In this document: positions 25,926-35,828 of the stretch, one piece after another
Layout of the letters: each line of letters opens with the position of its first letter
Position numbering within the stretch: the first letter of the stretch is position 1
Source of the DNA: Erythrobacter litoralis
GTDB taxonomy: Bacteria; Pseudomonadota; Alphaproteobacteria; Sphingomonadales; Sphingomonadaceae
NCBI RefSeq assembly: GCF_001719165.1
Contig: NZ_CP017057.1
Span: 1,364,001-1,428,000 of the forward strand
DNA: 64,000 nucleotides
Direction: 5' to 3'
Translations under genes and position numbers: made by a program
Notes under the pieces: generated by a model
Databases searched by the model: none
What the model was told of the DNA's origin: nothing
What the model saw: only the letters and a program-made list of their open reading frames with translations

Positions 25926-27428
25926 TCATGCCGCTCGCAATTGCCCCACGAACCGCGTGGTCGAGCTTTCGAGCCCCTCGACATGCTTGAGCAGGGCGGC
26001 GGCGGCGCGGTCGATTTCGGCGGCGAGTTCGCGCGTCGTTTCGGCGGTCCCTTCGAGCGAGCGGCTGCGCTGTGCCATCGTGCCGATATCCTCGGCGGCG
26101 CTGCGGGCGTAGTTCTCGATCGTGTCGGCCGATTTGCGCTGGCCTTCCACGTCCCAACGGATCGCGTGCGCGGCCTGATCGAGTTCGGCGATGACCTCGG
26201 CGATATTGTCGAAACTGGTCTGCGCATCCATCGTGCCAGAGCGGATGCCGGACAGAAAGGCGTCGATCTCGGTCGCAGCGTTGCCGGCCTGCCGGGCGAG
26301 CGACTTCACCTCCTGGGCGACGATTGTGAAACCCTTGCCCTGCGCACCTGCGGAGGCGGCCTCGATCGCGGCATTGAGAGCGAGCAGATTGGTGCGCTCT
26401 TCGATGCGGGCGATGGCGCGGGTCGCCTCGCCGATCGTGTCGGAATGCTGGGCAAGCGAGCCCACCGCCTCACCGCCCGAGGAGGAACGCTCGGTCGCGC
26501 GGGCGGTGAGTTCCTTCTGCTGGCTGACATTGCCTGCAATGCTGGCGATCGCGCCCGAAAGGTCCGCGATCCCGCGCGCGACGGTACCTGCCGCCTTGTT
26601 CGCCTTTTCGGCCGCCCCTGCGACTTCGCCCGCGCGCACGCCCGCCTCCCGCGCCACCGCGTCGAGCGCCTTGGTCGTGCGTTCGAGCAATTGCGCAGTC
26701 GCCACCAGCGAGTTCGTAAGTCCGCCGATCGTGTTTTCGAAATCGCGCGCGATGCCGGCAAGGGTGCTGCGGCGTTCCTTTTTGGCGGCGCGTGCAGCTT
26801 CTTCGCGTGCCTCGCGCTAGTGCGCGATGAGCTTGCGCGCTTCCCTGAGCGCAGCGCCCTTTTCGCTGAGTTGTTCGGCCAGTTCGACGCCATTCGCGCG
26901 CGTCTCTCCCAATACGGTGAGCGAACGGCGCAGCACGTCCGCTATGAGCGCCAGCCTTACCGACGCGGCGGCGAGAGCGATCACGTGGATGGAGATGTCG
27001 CCCATGTGGACCTCGCGGCCATAGGTCCATTCGGGCGCGAGCAGGCCGAGCGCAACGTGGTGGAACGCTATAAGCGCCCCGGACAGCATGATGGGCCGGG
27101 AATCGCACGTCCAGACGAGCGCGGCGAGGGCGGGGAAGAAATAGAGATGCATCTCCATCTGAAGCCCGCCTGCATCCATCACGGCGATGAGGAGGGCCGG
27201 TTGGGCCGCGGGCACCACCGCGACGGCAAGCCGGGCGGCGCCGTCCGTGCGGCCCGTGCGCTGGTGAAGCGTAGGCAGGGCGTTGGCGAGCGCGCTCAGG
27301 AGGGCGGCAATGATCGCCTCGCGGCCAAGCGGAAAGGCCAGCACGGCAAGCATGGCGGTGACCGTCCAGCCCGCGATGACGATAGAGACGAGACCGCGCT
27401 GCCTGACGCGCCCCACTTCGCTGTCCAT
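25926..27428 (-). pseudogene. Methyl-accepting chemotaxis protein, interrupted by an in-frame amber codon
   Basis: One frame of 500 codons is broken only by TAG at 26817-26819. Before it are 203 residues with several membrane helices and a short linker; after it, 296 residues in the same frame (beginning [16 protein letters not shown]) carry the MCP signalling hairpin [19 protein letters not shown] and [18 protein letters not shown] single CAG to TAG change would explain the break (expected LIAHQREA). A GGAGG site precedes ATG 27428. Possible causes are recent mutation, sequencing error or suppression; an internal start at 26705 could make a soluble fragment. Confidence 0.85.
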
Positions 27429-27582
27429 CCTGTCCGCCTCCCACCCTTTGGCTTGCCCATCTCGTGATGAGCGCCGGGCGGGCGGGCCCTGCAGGGGATC
27501 GAGTGGCCCGCCCGGATACCCCGGACAGGCCCATTGTGACGCAATCGGGTTAGCGCGCCCGAGCCGCGGTCCTGCGTATGTT

Positions 27583-27619
27583 TGCGGTGTGGGGCGGCCT
27601 GCGGGCTCGCCACACCGCA
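27583..27619 (-). other. Hairpin downstream of the AMP nucleosidase gene
   Basis: A 10-bp perfect inverted repeat (TGCGGTGTGG with CCACACCGCA) and 17-base loop, starting 7 bases past the minus-strand stop. No T tract on either side; it is a terminator-like or mRNA-end structure. Confidence 0.5.
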
Positions 27620-27626
27620 GCCGGCG

Positions 27627-29075
27627 TCACCGGAAAGGCGGTTCGTTGAATGCGCGCAGTTTCCTGCTGTGCAGCCGGTCGCCTTCGTCGCGCAGGCGCT
27701 TGCACGTCTCAAGCCCGATCTGGAGATGCGCCGCGATCGCTTCCTCGTAGAACTTGTTGGCCTGCCCCGGCAGCTTGATCTCTCCGTGGAGCGGCTTGTC
27801 CGAGACGCACAGCAGCGTGCCGTAGGGCACGCGGAAGCGATAGCCCTGCGTCGCGATGGTCGCGCTTTCCATCTCGATCGCGATCGCGCGGCTCTGTGAG
27901 AAGCGGAAGGCCGAAGAGGAATAACGCAGTTCCCAGTTGCGATCGTCGGTGGTGACGACCGTGCCGGTGCGCATGCGCTGTTTGAGGTTCGCGCCCTGGA
28001 CGCCCGACACTTCCTCCGCCGCGCCGGCAAGCGCCTGCTGCACTTCGGCGATGGGCGGGATGGGAATCTCGGGCGGCAGCACGTCGTCGAGCACGTGATC
28101 GTCGCGCAAATAGGCATGGGCGAGAACGAAGTCGCCGATCTTCTGGCTCGAACGAAGCCCGCCGCAATGGCCGATCATGAGCCAGGCATGGGGGCGCAAC
28201 ACGGCAAGGTGATCGCAGATCGTCTTGGCGTTGGACGGACCCACGCCGATATTGACGAGCGTGATGCCGCGCCCGTCCTCGCGGATGAGGTGATAGGCGG
28301 GCATCTGGTGGCGACGCCAGGCGGTGTCGCTGAGCTGCTCCTGCGCGTTCTCGGCCGCATCGGTAATGTGCAAGCCGCCCGCGCCGGTCAGGTCCGTGTA
28401 GCCGCCCTTGCCGATCTGTTTCGCGCCCCAGTTCACGAATTCATCGACATAGCGGTGATAGTTCGTGAAGAGGATGAAATCCTGGAAATCCTCGACCCGC
28501 GTGCCGGTGTAATGGGCGAGCCGGGCAAGCGAATAGTCGGTGCGCAGAGCGTCGAACAGCGAGAGCGGCATGTCGCGCTCCTCGTCGAACTCGATCCCGT
28601 CGGCGAGCTCGTCGCCGATGAGGGCAAGGTCGGTCGACGGGAAATATTGCGCGATTTCCTGCGGCGCGATGCCGACCATCGCCGCACCCGCCTCGCCGTC
28701 GAGGACATAGGGGAAGGGGATTTCCTGGCGCGACCGGCCGACGGTGACATTGATCTCGTATTCGGCCGCGATCAGGTCGAGCTGTTCCTTGAGGTAGGGC
28801 GCGAACAGGTCGGGCCGGGTGATCGTCGTGGTATAGGTCCCCGCCATTTCGAGCCGCCCGAAAGCGCGGGTGCGGTCGTCGGCGTCGGCTCCGCTCGAAT
28901 CCCGGCCCGAATAGCGCAGGGTGAGTTCGGGATAGGCATAGCTTCCGTCCTGCCGCTTGCGTGCCGGCGGGATCGTACCGTCGCGGCCGAAGGCGATCAC
29001 GTCCTCGCGCAGGGTCTTCACCGCGTCGGAATAATGCTGCTGCAATTGTTCGAGGATGCTGGAGATCGGGGTCAT
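27627..29075 (-). CDS. amn: AMP nucleosidase
   Basis: 482 residues (E. coli Amn 484). The N-terminal AMN domain is followed by the phosphorylase-like domain with LVNIGVGPSNAKT, IGHCGGLRSSQ and the nucleoside-binding AIEMESATIATQGYRF, then CVSDKPLHGEIK. It splits AMP to adenine and ribose-5-phosphate and helps hold adenylate levels. Stands alone on the minus strand between the chemoreceptor remnant and rplI. Confidence 0.95.
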   Translation of the reverse strand: MTPISSILEQLQQHYSDAVKTLREDVIAFGRDGTIPPARKRQDGSYAYPELTLRYSGRDSSGADADDRTRAFGRLEMAGTYTTTITRPDLFAPYLKEQLDLIAAEYEINVTVGRSRQEIPFPYVLDGEAGAAMVGIAPQEIAQYFPSTDLALIGDELADGIEFDEERDMPLSLFDALRTDYSLARLAHYTGTRVEDFQDFILFTNYHRYVDEFVNWGAKQIGKGGYTDLTGAGGLHITDAAENAQEQLSDTAWRRHQMPAYHLIREDGRGITLVNIGVGPSNAKTICDHLAVLRPHAWLMIGHCGGLRSSQKIGDFVLAHAYLRDDHVLDDVLPPEIPIPPIAEVQQALAGAAEEVSGVQGANLKQRMRTGTVVTTDDRNWELRYSSSAFRFSQSRAIAIEMESATIATQGYRFRVPYGTLLCVSDKPLHGEIKLPGQANKFYEEAIAAHLQIGLETCKRLRDEGDRLHSRKLRAFNEPPFR

Positions 29076-29195
29076 GGGCGCAAAGCCTAACGCTGGAATG
29101 TGAAGGATCGAAGGGGAGGGGGCCCGTTTACAAGAAGGGCGCGAAAGCCGATCGACCTCCGCGCCCGTCCCGTGTTCGTCGTAAGGCGAGGAGGC

Positions 29196-29873
29196 TTACA
29201 GCTCTTCCTCGTCGTCGCGGTCCGGATCGGTCGCTTCGATCTTGGCCTCGGTCTCGCTCATGCCCTCGGGCGTGTCGACGCCGTCCTCGAGCAGTTCGGC
29301 CGGGATCTCGCCGGGTTCGAGGTTCGGGTCGACGCGATTCGCCTCGGCCTGTTCCTCGATTTCGCGCTGCTCTTCCTCGAACAGCTGGGCGAGCACATCG
29401 ACGCCCTGCGACTGCAGTTCCGCCTCGTCGTCCGAGCGCGCCACGTTCGCCTTGACGGTGACGTGGACCTCGGGGTGGAGGGCGACAGTCACCTCGTGCA
29501 TGCCGATCGTCTTGATCGGCGCGCCCATGATGACCTGCTTCTTGTCGATCCCGTGGCCCTGCGCTTCGAGTCCGGCGACCATGTCGCGGACATTGACCGA
29601 GCCATAGAGCTGGCCGGCATTGGACGCGGCGCGGATCAGAACGACCTCTGCACCGGCGACCTTTTCGCCCTGCTTTTCGGCGGCTTCGCGGCGCTCGGCG
29701 TTTTCCTTCTCGAGACGTTCCCGGTTCGCTTCGAAGACCTTCTTGTTAGCGTCGTTCGCGCGCAGCGCCTTCTTCTGCGGAAGCAGGAAGTTGCGGGCAT
29801 AGCCGTCCTTCACGGTGACGATGTCGCCGATCGAACCGAGCTTCTCGATGCGTTCGAGGAGAATGATATCCAT
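29196..29873 (-). CDS. rplI: 50S ribosomal protein L9 with acidic C-terminal extension
   Basis: 225 residues against about 150 in E. coli. The N domain [19 protein letters not shown] with [14 protein letters not shown] is typical, as are the long helix and the C domain. The last 60-70 residues are an acidic, Glu/Asp-rich tail ending in DRDDEEEL. Third gene of the rpsF-rpsR-rplI operon, 14 bases after rpsR. Confidence 0.96.
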   Translation of the reverse strand: MDIILLERIEKLGSIGDIVTVKDGYARNFLLPQKKALRANDANKKVFEANRERLEKENAERREAAEKQGEKVAGAEVVLIRAASNAGQLYGSVNVRDMVAGLEAQGHGIDKKQVIMGAPIKTIGMHEVTVALHPEVHVTVKANVARSDDEAELQSQGVDVLAQLFEEEQREIEEQAEANRVDPNLEPGEIPAELLEDGVDTPEGMSETEAKIEATDPDRDDEEEL

Positions 29874-29887
29874 GATTGCCTCTCCTC

Positions 29888-30112
29888 TTACTTCACGATG
29901 TAGGGCAGCAGGCCGATGTGACGCGCGCGCTTGATGGCCTTGGCGAGTTCACGCTGCTTCTTGGCCGAAACGGCGGTGATGCGCGAAGGCACGATCTTGC
30001 CTCGCTCGGACATGAAGCCCTGCAGCAGGCGCACGTCCTTGTAATCGATCTTGGGAGCGTCGTTGCCGGAAAACGGGCAGGACTTGCGGCGGCGGAAAAA
30101 CGGGCGTGCCAT
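29888..30112 (-). CDS. rpsR: 30S ribosomal protein S18
   Basis: 74 residues with the conserved [19 protein letters not shown] and [23 protein letters not shown]18 pairs with S6 on the 30S platform. Its start overlaps the rpsF stop by one base (TGATG), so the two are translated together. Confidence 0.97.
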   Translation of the reverse strand: MARPFFRRRKSCPFSGNDAPKIDYKDVRLLQGFMSERGKIVPSRITAVSAKKQRELAKAIKRARHIGLLPYIVK

Positions 30113-30477
30113 CAGTCACGATCCTCCCTGTCGGAACGGCGCTTACGGTCACGCTCGTTCTTGCGCATCATCACGCTGGGGCCTTCCTCGTGCTCGTCGA
30201 CGCGGATGGTCATGTAGCGGATGACGTCTTCGTTGATGCGGGTCTGGCGCTCGAGCTCCTCGACGACCGTGCCCGGCCCGTCGATGTTGAGCATGACGAA
30301 ATGCGCCTTGCGATTACGGTCGATCTTGTAGGCGAGCGACTTAAGACCCCAGGTCTCGGTCTTGGTGACCTTGCCGTTGTTCGCTTCGACGATTTCGGTC
30401 GCCGTGGCCGCCAGCGCGTCGACCTGGGCCTGCGAGAGGTCCTGACGCGCGAGGAACACATGCTCGTAGAGAGCCAT
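30112..30477 (-). CDS. rpsF: 30S ribosomal protein S6
   Basis: 121 residues starting [14 protein letters not shown], with the S6 fold and a C-terminal tail rich in Arg/Asp/Glu (last residues SDREDRD). S6 C-termini are the site of RimK glutamylation. An AAAGGA site precedes ATG 30477; the open frame beyond it is not S6. The leader upstream (30478-30600) has a short hairpin and a GGGGCCCC palindrome that could belong to the S6:S18 autoregulatory leader. Confidence 0.96.
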   Translation of the reverse strand: MALYEHVFLARQDLSQAQVDALAATATEIVEANNGKVTKTETWGLKSLAYKIDRNRKAHFVMLNIDGPGTVVEELERQTRINEDVIRYMTIRVDEHEEGPSVMMRKNERDRKRRSDREDRD

Positions 30478-30643
30478 GCCTTTTCCTTTCACTTTCCTGC
30501 CGATCGCTGGCTTGTCCGTCCGGATGACGGGGCCCCTCCGGCTTTCTTCGTTCCGCTCCAGTTGAAGCGAAGCGCGCCACATACCGATTTCGTCGGGGAA
30601 TGCAAGCGCGGATGGCCGCTTGTCTCGCGCGCGCGGTTTCTTC

Positions 30644-31036
30644 ATGACGCCGGTGATGACCCGCTCGCGTTTAACCCCCGCCGCCTGCCTCGCGTGCCTT
30701 GCCGCGGGCTGTTCGGCCGGTGACGTGATCGACACGGGCCGCACGCGGGCGACGATGTATTTCGCCGAGGCCGAAGTCGAACGCTGCGTCGAAATGGCGC
30801 GCGATCCAGGCGATGCGATCGCCAACGAACCGGTCGAGATCGGCTCGTTCACCTACGCGCACTATCCCGAAAGCGGCCTTGTCTGCCGATCCGACGACCT
30901 AGGCCGACCGGTTGCAGCGTTCCTGCCTGAATCGAACCGCACCGCAAGCCATCGCTGGGTCACGGAAACGGGCTTCGGCATCCTCGGCGAACGGCACACT
31001 TTCGGACCCTTCCCCGGCGAACGCCCGCAATCGTAA
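30644..31036 (+). CDS. Putative small lipoprotein
   Basis: 130 residues from ATG 30644 (or 126 from ATG 30656). A short basic n-region, hydrophobic stretch and lipobox LAAGC (Cys23) indicate a lipoprotein. The mature part has two Cys (ERCVEM, LVCRSD). No family recognised. It is divergent from rpsF; the start codon lies 167 bases away, so both promoters share that gap. Confidence 0.65.
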   Translation: MTPVMTRSRLTPAACLACLAAGCSAGDVIDTGRTRATMYFAEAEVERCVEMARDPGDAIANEPVEIGSFTYAHYPESGLVCRSDDLGRPVAAFLPESNRTASHRWVTETGFGILGERHTFGPFPGERPQS

Positions 31037-31058
31037 GCCCCAGTTGTAAGGAAGTCTG

Positions 31059-32006
31059 ATGCCCACAGGTCTTGTCGCGCTCCTCGACGATGTTTCGGTG
31101 ATCGCCCGCGCCGCCGCCGCCTCGGTCGATGACATCTCGGTCGCGGCGGGCAAGGCAGGGTCCAAGACCGCGGGCGTTGTGATCGACGATGCCGCCGTCA
31201 CGCCGAGTTATGTCACCGGCCTGTCGCCATCGCGCGAATTGCCGATCATCTGGTCGATCACCAAGGGGAGCCTGTTCAACAAGCTCGTCCTGCTGCTGCC
31301 CGGCGCGATCCTGCTGTCCGAATTCCTGCCGGGCGCGATCATCTGGATATTGATGCTGGGCGGAGCCTTCCTGTCCTATGAGGGCGCCGAAAAGGTGATG
31401 GAGAAACTGGGCGGAGCCAAGCATGGCAAGACGGTCGAGGACGAGATTCGAGACCCCGCCGAATTCGAGAAGAAGCGCGTCGCCGGCGCGATCCGCACCG
31501 ACCTCATCCTCTCGGCCGAGATCATGGCGATCACGCTGAACGAGCTCGACCTGCCGAGCTGGTGGGAGCGTGCGCTCGCGCTCGCGCTGGTCGGCGTCGC
31601 GGTGACGGTCGCGGTCTATGGCGCGGTCGCGGTGATCGTGAAGCTGGACGATATCGGCCTGCACCTCACCAAGCGGGACAACCCGGCATCGCAGCGCTTC
31701 GGCCGGTTCCTTGTCGATTCCGTGCCGAAGCTGCTTACGCTGCTTTCTGTGGTCGGTACGGTGGCGATGCTGTGGGTCGGAGGCGGCATCATCGTCCACG
31801 GGACACACGAAGTCGGTTTCGACGTGCTCTACGACTTCGCGCACGGGGTCGAATATGCGGTCAAGGGCGCGACCGGCGCGCTTTCGGGCGTTCTCGGCTG
31901 GGCGAGCTATGCCGCGGTCTCGGCGCTGATCGGGCTGGTGCTGGGCGCGGTCATCGCCTTCGTCCTGCACAAAGTGCTGGGTGTGGGCGCGGAGGAAGCG
32001 CACTAG
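31059..32006 (+). CDS. DUF808 (YedI-like) inner membrane protein
   Basis: 315 residues. The N-terminus GLVALLDDVSVIARAAAASVDDIS and the segment TAGVVIDDAAVTPSYV are the DUF808 signature, followed by six or so membrane helices. The family occurs in many proteobacteria and has no proven function. It starts 22 bases after the small lipoprotein gene and ends 10 bases before the GST gene. Confidence 0.92.
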   Translation: MPTGLVALLDDVSVIARAAAASVDDISVAAGKAGSKTAGVVIDDAAVTPSYVTGLSPSRELPIIWSITKGSLFNKLVLLLPGAILLSEFLPGAIIWILMLGGAFLSYEGAEKVMEKLGGAKHGKTVEDEIRDPAEFEKKRVAGAIRTDLILSAEIMAITLNELDLPSWWERALALALVGVAVTVAVYGAVAVIVKLDDIGLHLTKRDNPASQRFGRFLVDSVPKLLTLLSVVGTVAMLWVGGGIIVHGTHEVGFDVLYDFAHGVEYAVKGATGALSGVLGWASYAAVSALIGLVLGAVIAFVLHKVLGVGAEEAH

Positions 32007-32016
32007 GACAAATCCC

Positions 32017-32676
32017 ATGACCGAGCCGATCCTCTGGACCTGCGCCCGTTCGCGCGGGCTTCGCGCCACCTGGGCCGCCGAGGAGGCGGGAGTGGACATC
32101 GACCTTCGCATCCTGCCGTTCCCGCCGCGCTACAGGGCGCCCGAGTTCCTCGAGGAGAACCCGCTCGGCACGGTGCCGCTGCTGATCGACGGCCCAGGGG
32201 ATAAAGGTGCGCGCATGACCGAAAGCTGCGCCATCGCGCATTACCTTGCGACGCGCGAGGGCTACACCGACCTCGCGATTGCGCCGGGCGAGCGGGACTA
32301 CGCCGAATACTGCGATTACACCTACCACGCCGATGCGACGATCACCTTCCCGCAGACGGTCTTCATGCGCTTTGCCATCTTCGAGAAGGACAAGGGGCTG
32401 GAGGAAGCGGGCCACGCCTATGCCAAGTGGTTCCACAAGCGGCTCGTCAAGGTCGAGCAGCGGCTGGAGGGGCGCGAATACCTGTGCGCCGACCGTTTCA
32501 CCGTGGCCGATATCTGCGTCGGCTATGCGCTGATCCTCGCGCAGAGCGTCGGTCTCGACGAGGGTGTGCCGGACAGCCTCAAGGCCTACCGCGAACGCCT
32601 GACCGCGCGCCCTGCCTACAGGCGTGCTTTCGAGCGCGAGGAAGAGCAGCGCAAGGCGCTGGAGGCGAATGGCTAG
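32017..32676 (+). CDS. Glutathione S-transferase family protein
   Basis: 219 residues. An N-terminal thioredoxin-like domain (CARSRGLRATWAAEEAG, then ENPLGTVPLLID and MTESCAIAHYLA) and a C-terminal helical domain with FTVADICVGYAL. Substrate unknown. Start ATG 32017 fits the domain; it follows the DUF808 gene closely and may be co-transcribed. About 250 bases without a gene follow it, in which I see no clear terminator. Confidence 0.92.
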   Translation: MTEPILWTCARSRGLRATWAAEEAGVDIDLRILPFPPRYRAPEFLEENPLGTVPLLIDGPGDKGARMTESCAIAHYLATREGYTDLAIAPGERDYAEYCDYTYHADATITFPQTVFMRFAIFEKDKGLEEAGHAYAKWFHKRLVKVEQRLEGREYLCADRFTVADICVGYALILAQSVGLDEGVPDSLKAYRERLTARPAYRRAFEREEEQRKALEANG

Positions 32677-32925
32677 GGCGACGGCTCCGTTCGTCAAGTG
32701 AGGCGTGGCCCGGTTAAGGCCGGAAGTGGGCTCTCATCCGTCCGCTCCGTCCGGCTCAGTGACCATCCGGACCGCGTGTCAAAGCGAATGACCTTGTCCT
32801 TAAGTGAGCCGCAAACGCTCGTCGCGACCTATGGCCACGCGTATTCCGCGTTGCGGTTCATAGACTTGAAAGCGTCCATCGGGCATTTTGACAGGATCGA
32901 TAATCGTTAGCGGAGGCCAGGCCTG

Positions 32926-33795
32926 ATGAGCGAAACGGGTTTCGGAAAAACCCCTTTCTCTTCAAGGATGGCTGCGAGAGATGATGTTTCTCCCGCCTCG
33001 CCTCCTTTTGTCGGCGGTTTCGCGCGGAATAGATCCCGGCCAAGGCCTCTCGCCCTTCTGTTTGCCTTGCTCGTCAGCGGTGGGCTGTTCGGCCTCATGC
33101 TTTTCGTGTCAGTCGGAAACGAGCGCGCGAGCCCGTTGCCAGAGACGCCGGTCTTGTTCAGCGCGAAACACATTTCAGCGCAGGACAGCGCAAGGCCGGA
33201 AGAGGAACCAGTTCAGCAAGAGGAAGTCTTCGCCGACAGTCCCGAGGAAGCTGCACCGGCCAGCCGCCCGCACACCCTTGCTCCTGCCCCCTCTCTCCCG
33301 GTCATGCCTCCACCTGCAATCGATTTGATCACTCTTGAGCGACCACAGGTCCAGATCAGCGACGAAGGGCTGAATACCATTATCGCGGAAAAGAGCGAGG
33401 GCAACGACCGGCTGGGTTCGCCAGGCCGCGGCGGCAAGGGAGGAGATGGTATCGCCGGGGACGGCAGCGGCGGCGCGGGCGAGGGCAAGGGAAGCGGCAG
33501 CCAGTTGATCGCCTCGTGGGCGCCCCAGATGGATTTCTCCCTGAATTATCGATATTATCCGCCACGGGCGCGGCGCGAAGGTGTCGAGGGTGTGGTCCTG
33601 CTCGAATGTTTCGTTTTGCGCCGCGACCGTGTGCGCGATTGTACGCTCGTCGCGGAGAAACCTGCCGGCTATGGATTCGGCAAGGCGGCGCTCAGGACCG
33701 AGCGCGGGATGCGGGTCCGTGTTCATAACCAGGCCGGGCGGCGGATCTATGACGAATGGGTCATGATCAAGACCTTCTTTCATCTGCCAGAGTAA
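32926..33795 (+). CDS. TonB-like energy transducer
   Basis: 289 residues. A cytoplasmic N-terminus of 40 residues (longer than usual), one membrane helix (41-63), a Pro/Glu/Ala-rich spacer, a Gly-rich stretch near 165-190, and a C-terminal TonB-type domain (RYYPPRARREGVEGVVLLE ... FGKAALRT). TonB links the proton gradient to outer-membrane transporters. There are no exbB/exbD genes or receptors next to it, so this is an orphan copy and may have another role, since C-terminal TonB domains also occur in other envelope proteins. Confidence 0.8.
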   Translation: MSETGFGKTPFSSRMAARDDVSPASPPFVGGFARNRSRPRPLALLFALLVSGGLFGLMLFVSVGNERASPLPETPVLFSAKHISAQDSARPEEEPVQQEEVFADSPEEAAPASRPHTLAPAPSLPVMPPPAIDLITLERPQVQISDEGLNTIIAEKSEGNDRLGSPGRGGKGGDGIAGDGSGGAGEGKGSGSQLIASWAPQMDFSLNYRYYPPRARREGVEGVVLLECFVLRRDRVRDCTLVAEKPAGYGFGKAALRTERGMRVRVHNQAGRRIYDEWVMIKTFFHLPE

Positions 33796-33930
33796 GATTA
33801 GAGGGGGGCGAGAGCGCTGGCTTCGCCGGATGTCCGCGCAGCTTCATCATGCGCGAAGGCTTCTTCTCCCCATTCGCTGGCGGAAAGCCCTGTTTCAAGC
33901 GAACTTCCGCGAAATCCGTCATATGCGCGC

Positions 33931-35475
33931 TCACGCCGCCTGGTCCTCGCTGACGGGCCGCGCCGACAATTCTCGCCGCAGCAGCTTGCCGATTGGGTCG
34001 CGCGGCAGCTTGTCGACGAACTCGATGTAGCGCGGGCGCTTGTAGCCCGCGATTTTTCCCTTGAAGCGCGCCGTGATCTCTTCGCGCGTCAGCTCCATGC
34101 CGGGTTTCAGCACCACGAAAGCCTTTACCGCCTCGCCCCATTGCCTGTCGGGCACGCCGCAGCAGCCCGCATCGGCGACCTCGGGCATTTCGGCGAAGAC
34201 CGCATCGACCTCGGCTGGATAGACGTTCTCGCCTCCGGTCTTGATCAGCTCCTTGGCCCGCCCCAGCAGGTAGCCGAGCCCGGCCGAGTCCATCGTGCCG
34301 AGATCGCCGGTGCGCAGCCAGCCGTGGCCGAGCGCCGCCTCGCTCGCTTCTTGGTTGCGCCAATAGCCGAGCATGACCGAAGGCCCGCGCAGGGCAATCT
34401 CGCCTTCCTCGCCCGGGGGAAGCTGGTTGCCGTCCGGATCGAGTATGGTCATCTCGACGTGCGGCATCGGCCAGCCGATCGAGCGCGGGTGGTCGAGCAT
34501 GTCGGGATAGTCGATGAAGGTCGCAAAGCCGCACACCTCGGTCTGGCCGTAGCCGCCGACGACGCGCGCGTCCCAGTCCCTTTCGATGAATTCGTAGATC
34601 TGCGGGCGCCCCATCCCCGACCCGCCGGTGTAATTGGTGAGCGGCATGATCCCCTCGCGGATCGGTTGCATGGCCTGCCACGGGAAGGAAATCTGCGGGA
34701 AAGCGCTGGTCGTGGTGCAGCCTTCGCGGTGGAGGAGATCGAGGATCGCCGCGCTGTCGTCGTCGCGGCCCGCAAACACGCTTGTCCCTCCGCAGGCGAG
34801 CATGGCGGCGACCTGCTGCATGCCGACGACGTGGAACATGGGGTTGACCGAGAGCAGGCGTTCGGCGGGCGAGAAACCGCGGCGCACGCAAAAGCCCAAG
34901 GCAGAGGAGGCGACCGCGCTTCCCGCCTGCAGGCATCCCTTGGGCCGGCCGGTCGTGCCGCTCGTATACATCATGTAGAGCGGCCGTTCGGGGGGGAGGT
35001 CGGGCCAGGCCGGAGGGTCGTAAGTGCGGGTGACGATCTCCTCGAACGCGCCATGCGGGTCGTGACCCTCGTCGACCTCGATCATTTCGCCCGCCTCGGC
35101 CTCGGCCAGCAGAGCGAGGAAGCGCGGATTGGCGAAGGTCATGGCGGGTTCGGCATTGCCTGCGATCCAAGCGATTTCGCCGGGGGCGAGCCGCCAGTTG
35201 AGCAGCACCGCGATGGCGCCGATCCTGCCGCAGGCGAGCAGCACGGTGAGGAAGGGCGCGCCGTCGGTCAGGAGGAGCGCAACCCGGTCGCCCGGAACGA
35301 TGCCCTTCGCCAGCAGCCAGCGCGCCAGCGCCTCGACCCGCGCGTCGAGATCACCATAGGTCAGGCGCTGGGAGCCGTCGACCGCCGCCTCGCGGCCTGC
35401 GAGACGGGTGGCGCAGGCGCGCAGCAGCGTGTCCATCGACAGATCGCGCGGATGGGAAGCGGGGACGTGTGACAT
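33931..35475 (-). CDS. AMP-dependent acyl-CoA synthetase/ligase family protein
   Basis: 514 residues of the ANL superfamily: phosphate loop YTSGTTGRPKG, GYGQTEVCGF, the WLRTGDLG hinge region and the C-terminal RAKELIKTGGENVYPAEVD with the catalytic Lys in DPIGKLLRR. It activates a carboxylic acid as acyl-AMP and passes it to CoA. The acid is not known. ATG 35475 has an AAAGGAG site 11 bases away; the ATG at 35499 overlaps that site and is less likely. Confidence 0.9.
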   Translation of the reverse strand: MSHVPASHPRDLSMDTLLRACATRLAGREAAVDGSQRLTYGDLDARVEALARWLLAKGIVPGDRVALLLTDGAPFLTVLLACGRIGAIAVLLNWRLAPGEIAWIAGNAEPAMTFANPRFLALLAEAEAGEMIEVDEGHDPHGAFEEIVTRTYDPPAWPDLPPERPLYMMYTSGTTGRPKGCLQAGSAVASSALGFCVRRGFSPAERLLSVNPMFHVVGMQQVAAMLACGGTSVFAGRDDDSAAILDLLHREGCTTTSAFPQISFPWQAMQPIREGIMPLTNYTGGSGMGRPQIYEFIERDWDARVVGGYGQTEVCGFATFIDYPDMLDHPRSIGWPMPHVEMTILDPDGNQLPPGEEGEIALRGPSVMLGYWRNQEASEAALGHGWLRTGDLGTMDSAGLGYLLGRAKELIKTGGENVYPAEVDAVFAEMPEVADAGCCGVPDRQWGEAVKAFVVLKPGMELTREEITARFKGKIAGYKRPRYIEFVDKLPRDPIGKLLRRELSARPVSEDQAA

Positions 35476-35549
35476 GGCGCTCGCATCTCCTTTGGACATG
35501 AATTAGTCAGGAAAGGCGCACGGCTTCCATTCGCGGTTTTGGGGGGATT

Positions 35550-35828
35550 TCAGGGGCGCGTCCGGTCGAGCGCCGCGCCGCATTTCCCGCACGTCCGGTT
35601 GGGCCAGGGCACGACGAACAGCCCGCGGAAGAACAGGTTCTTGCCGCAATGCGGGCAATTGTACGAAAGCATCCGCCGGTTGGCGACGACGAGCCCGACG
35701 ATCGCGGCGGCAAAAGCGAGGGTGGAATGGCCGTAGAACCGGTCGACCACGGCGACGAACAGCACCGAGACAGTCAGCGCGCCCAGCATCCACCAGGCAT
35801 GCCGGCTCGCGCGATCATAGATGGTCAC
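35550..35828 (-). CDS. Small membrane protein with C-terminal zinc ribbon
   Basis: 92 residues. Two membrane helices (about 11-29 and 32-47) are followed by a CPHCGK ... CGKCG zinc ribbon. The GTG start overlaps the stop of the mpl-like gene (GTGA), so it is translated with it. No family recognised. Its link to murein recycling is inference from the junction alone. Confidence 0.7.
   Translation of the reverse strand: MTIYDRASRHAWWMLGALTVSVLFVAVVDRFYGHSTLAFAAAIVGLVVANRRMLSYNCPHCGKNLFFRGLFVVPWPNRTCGKCGAALDRTRP

Noticed and set aside
32888..32904. TTGACA and GATAAT before the TonB-like gene
   Set aside because: The two hexamers are only 5 bases apart, so they cannot form one sigma-70 promoter.
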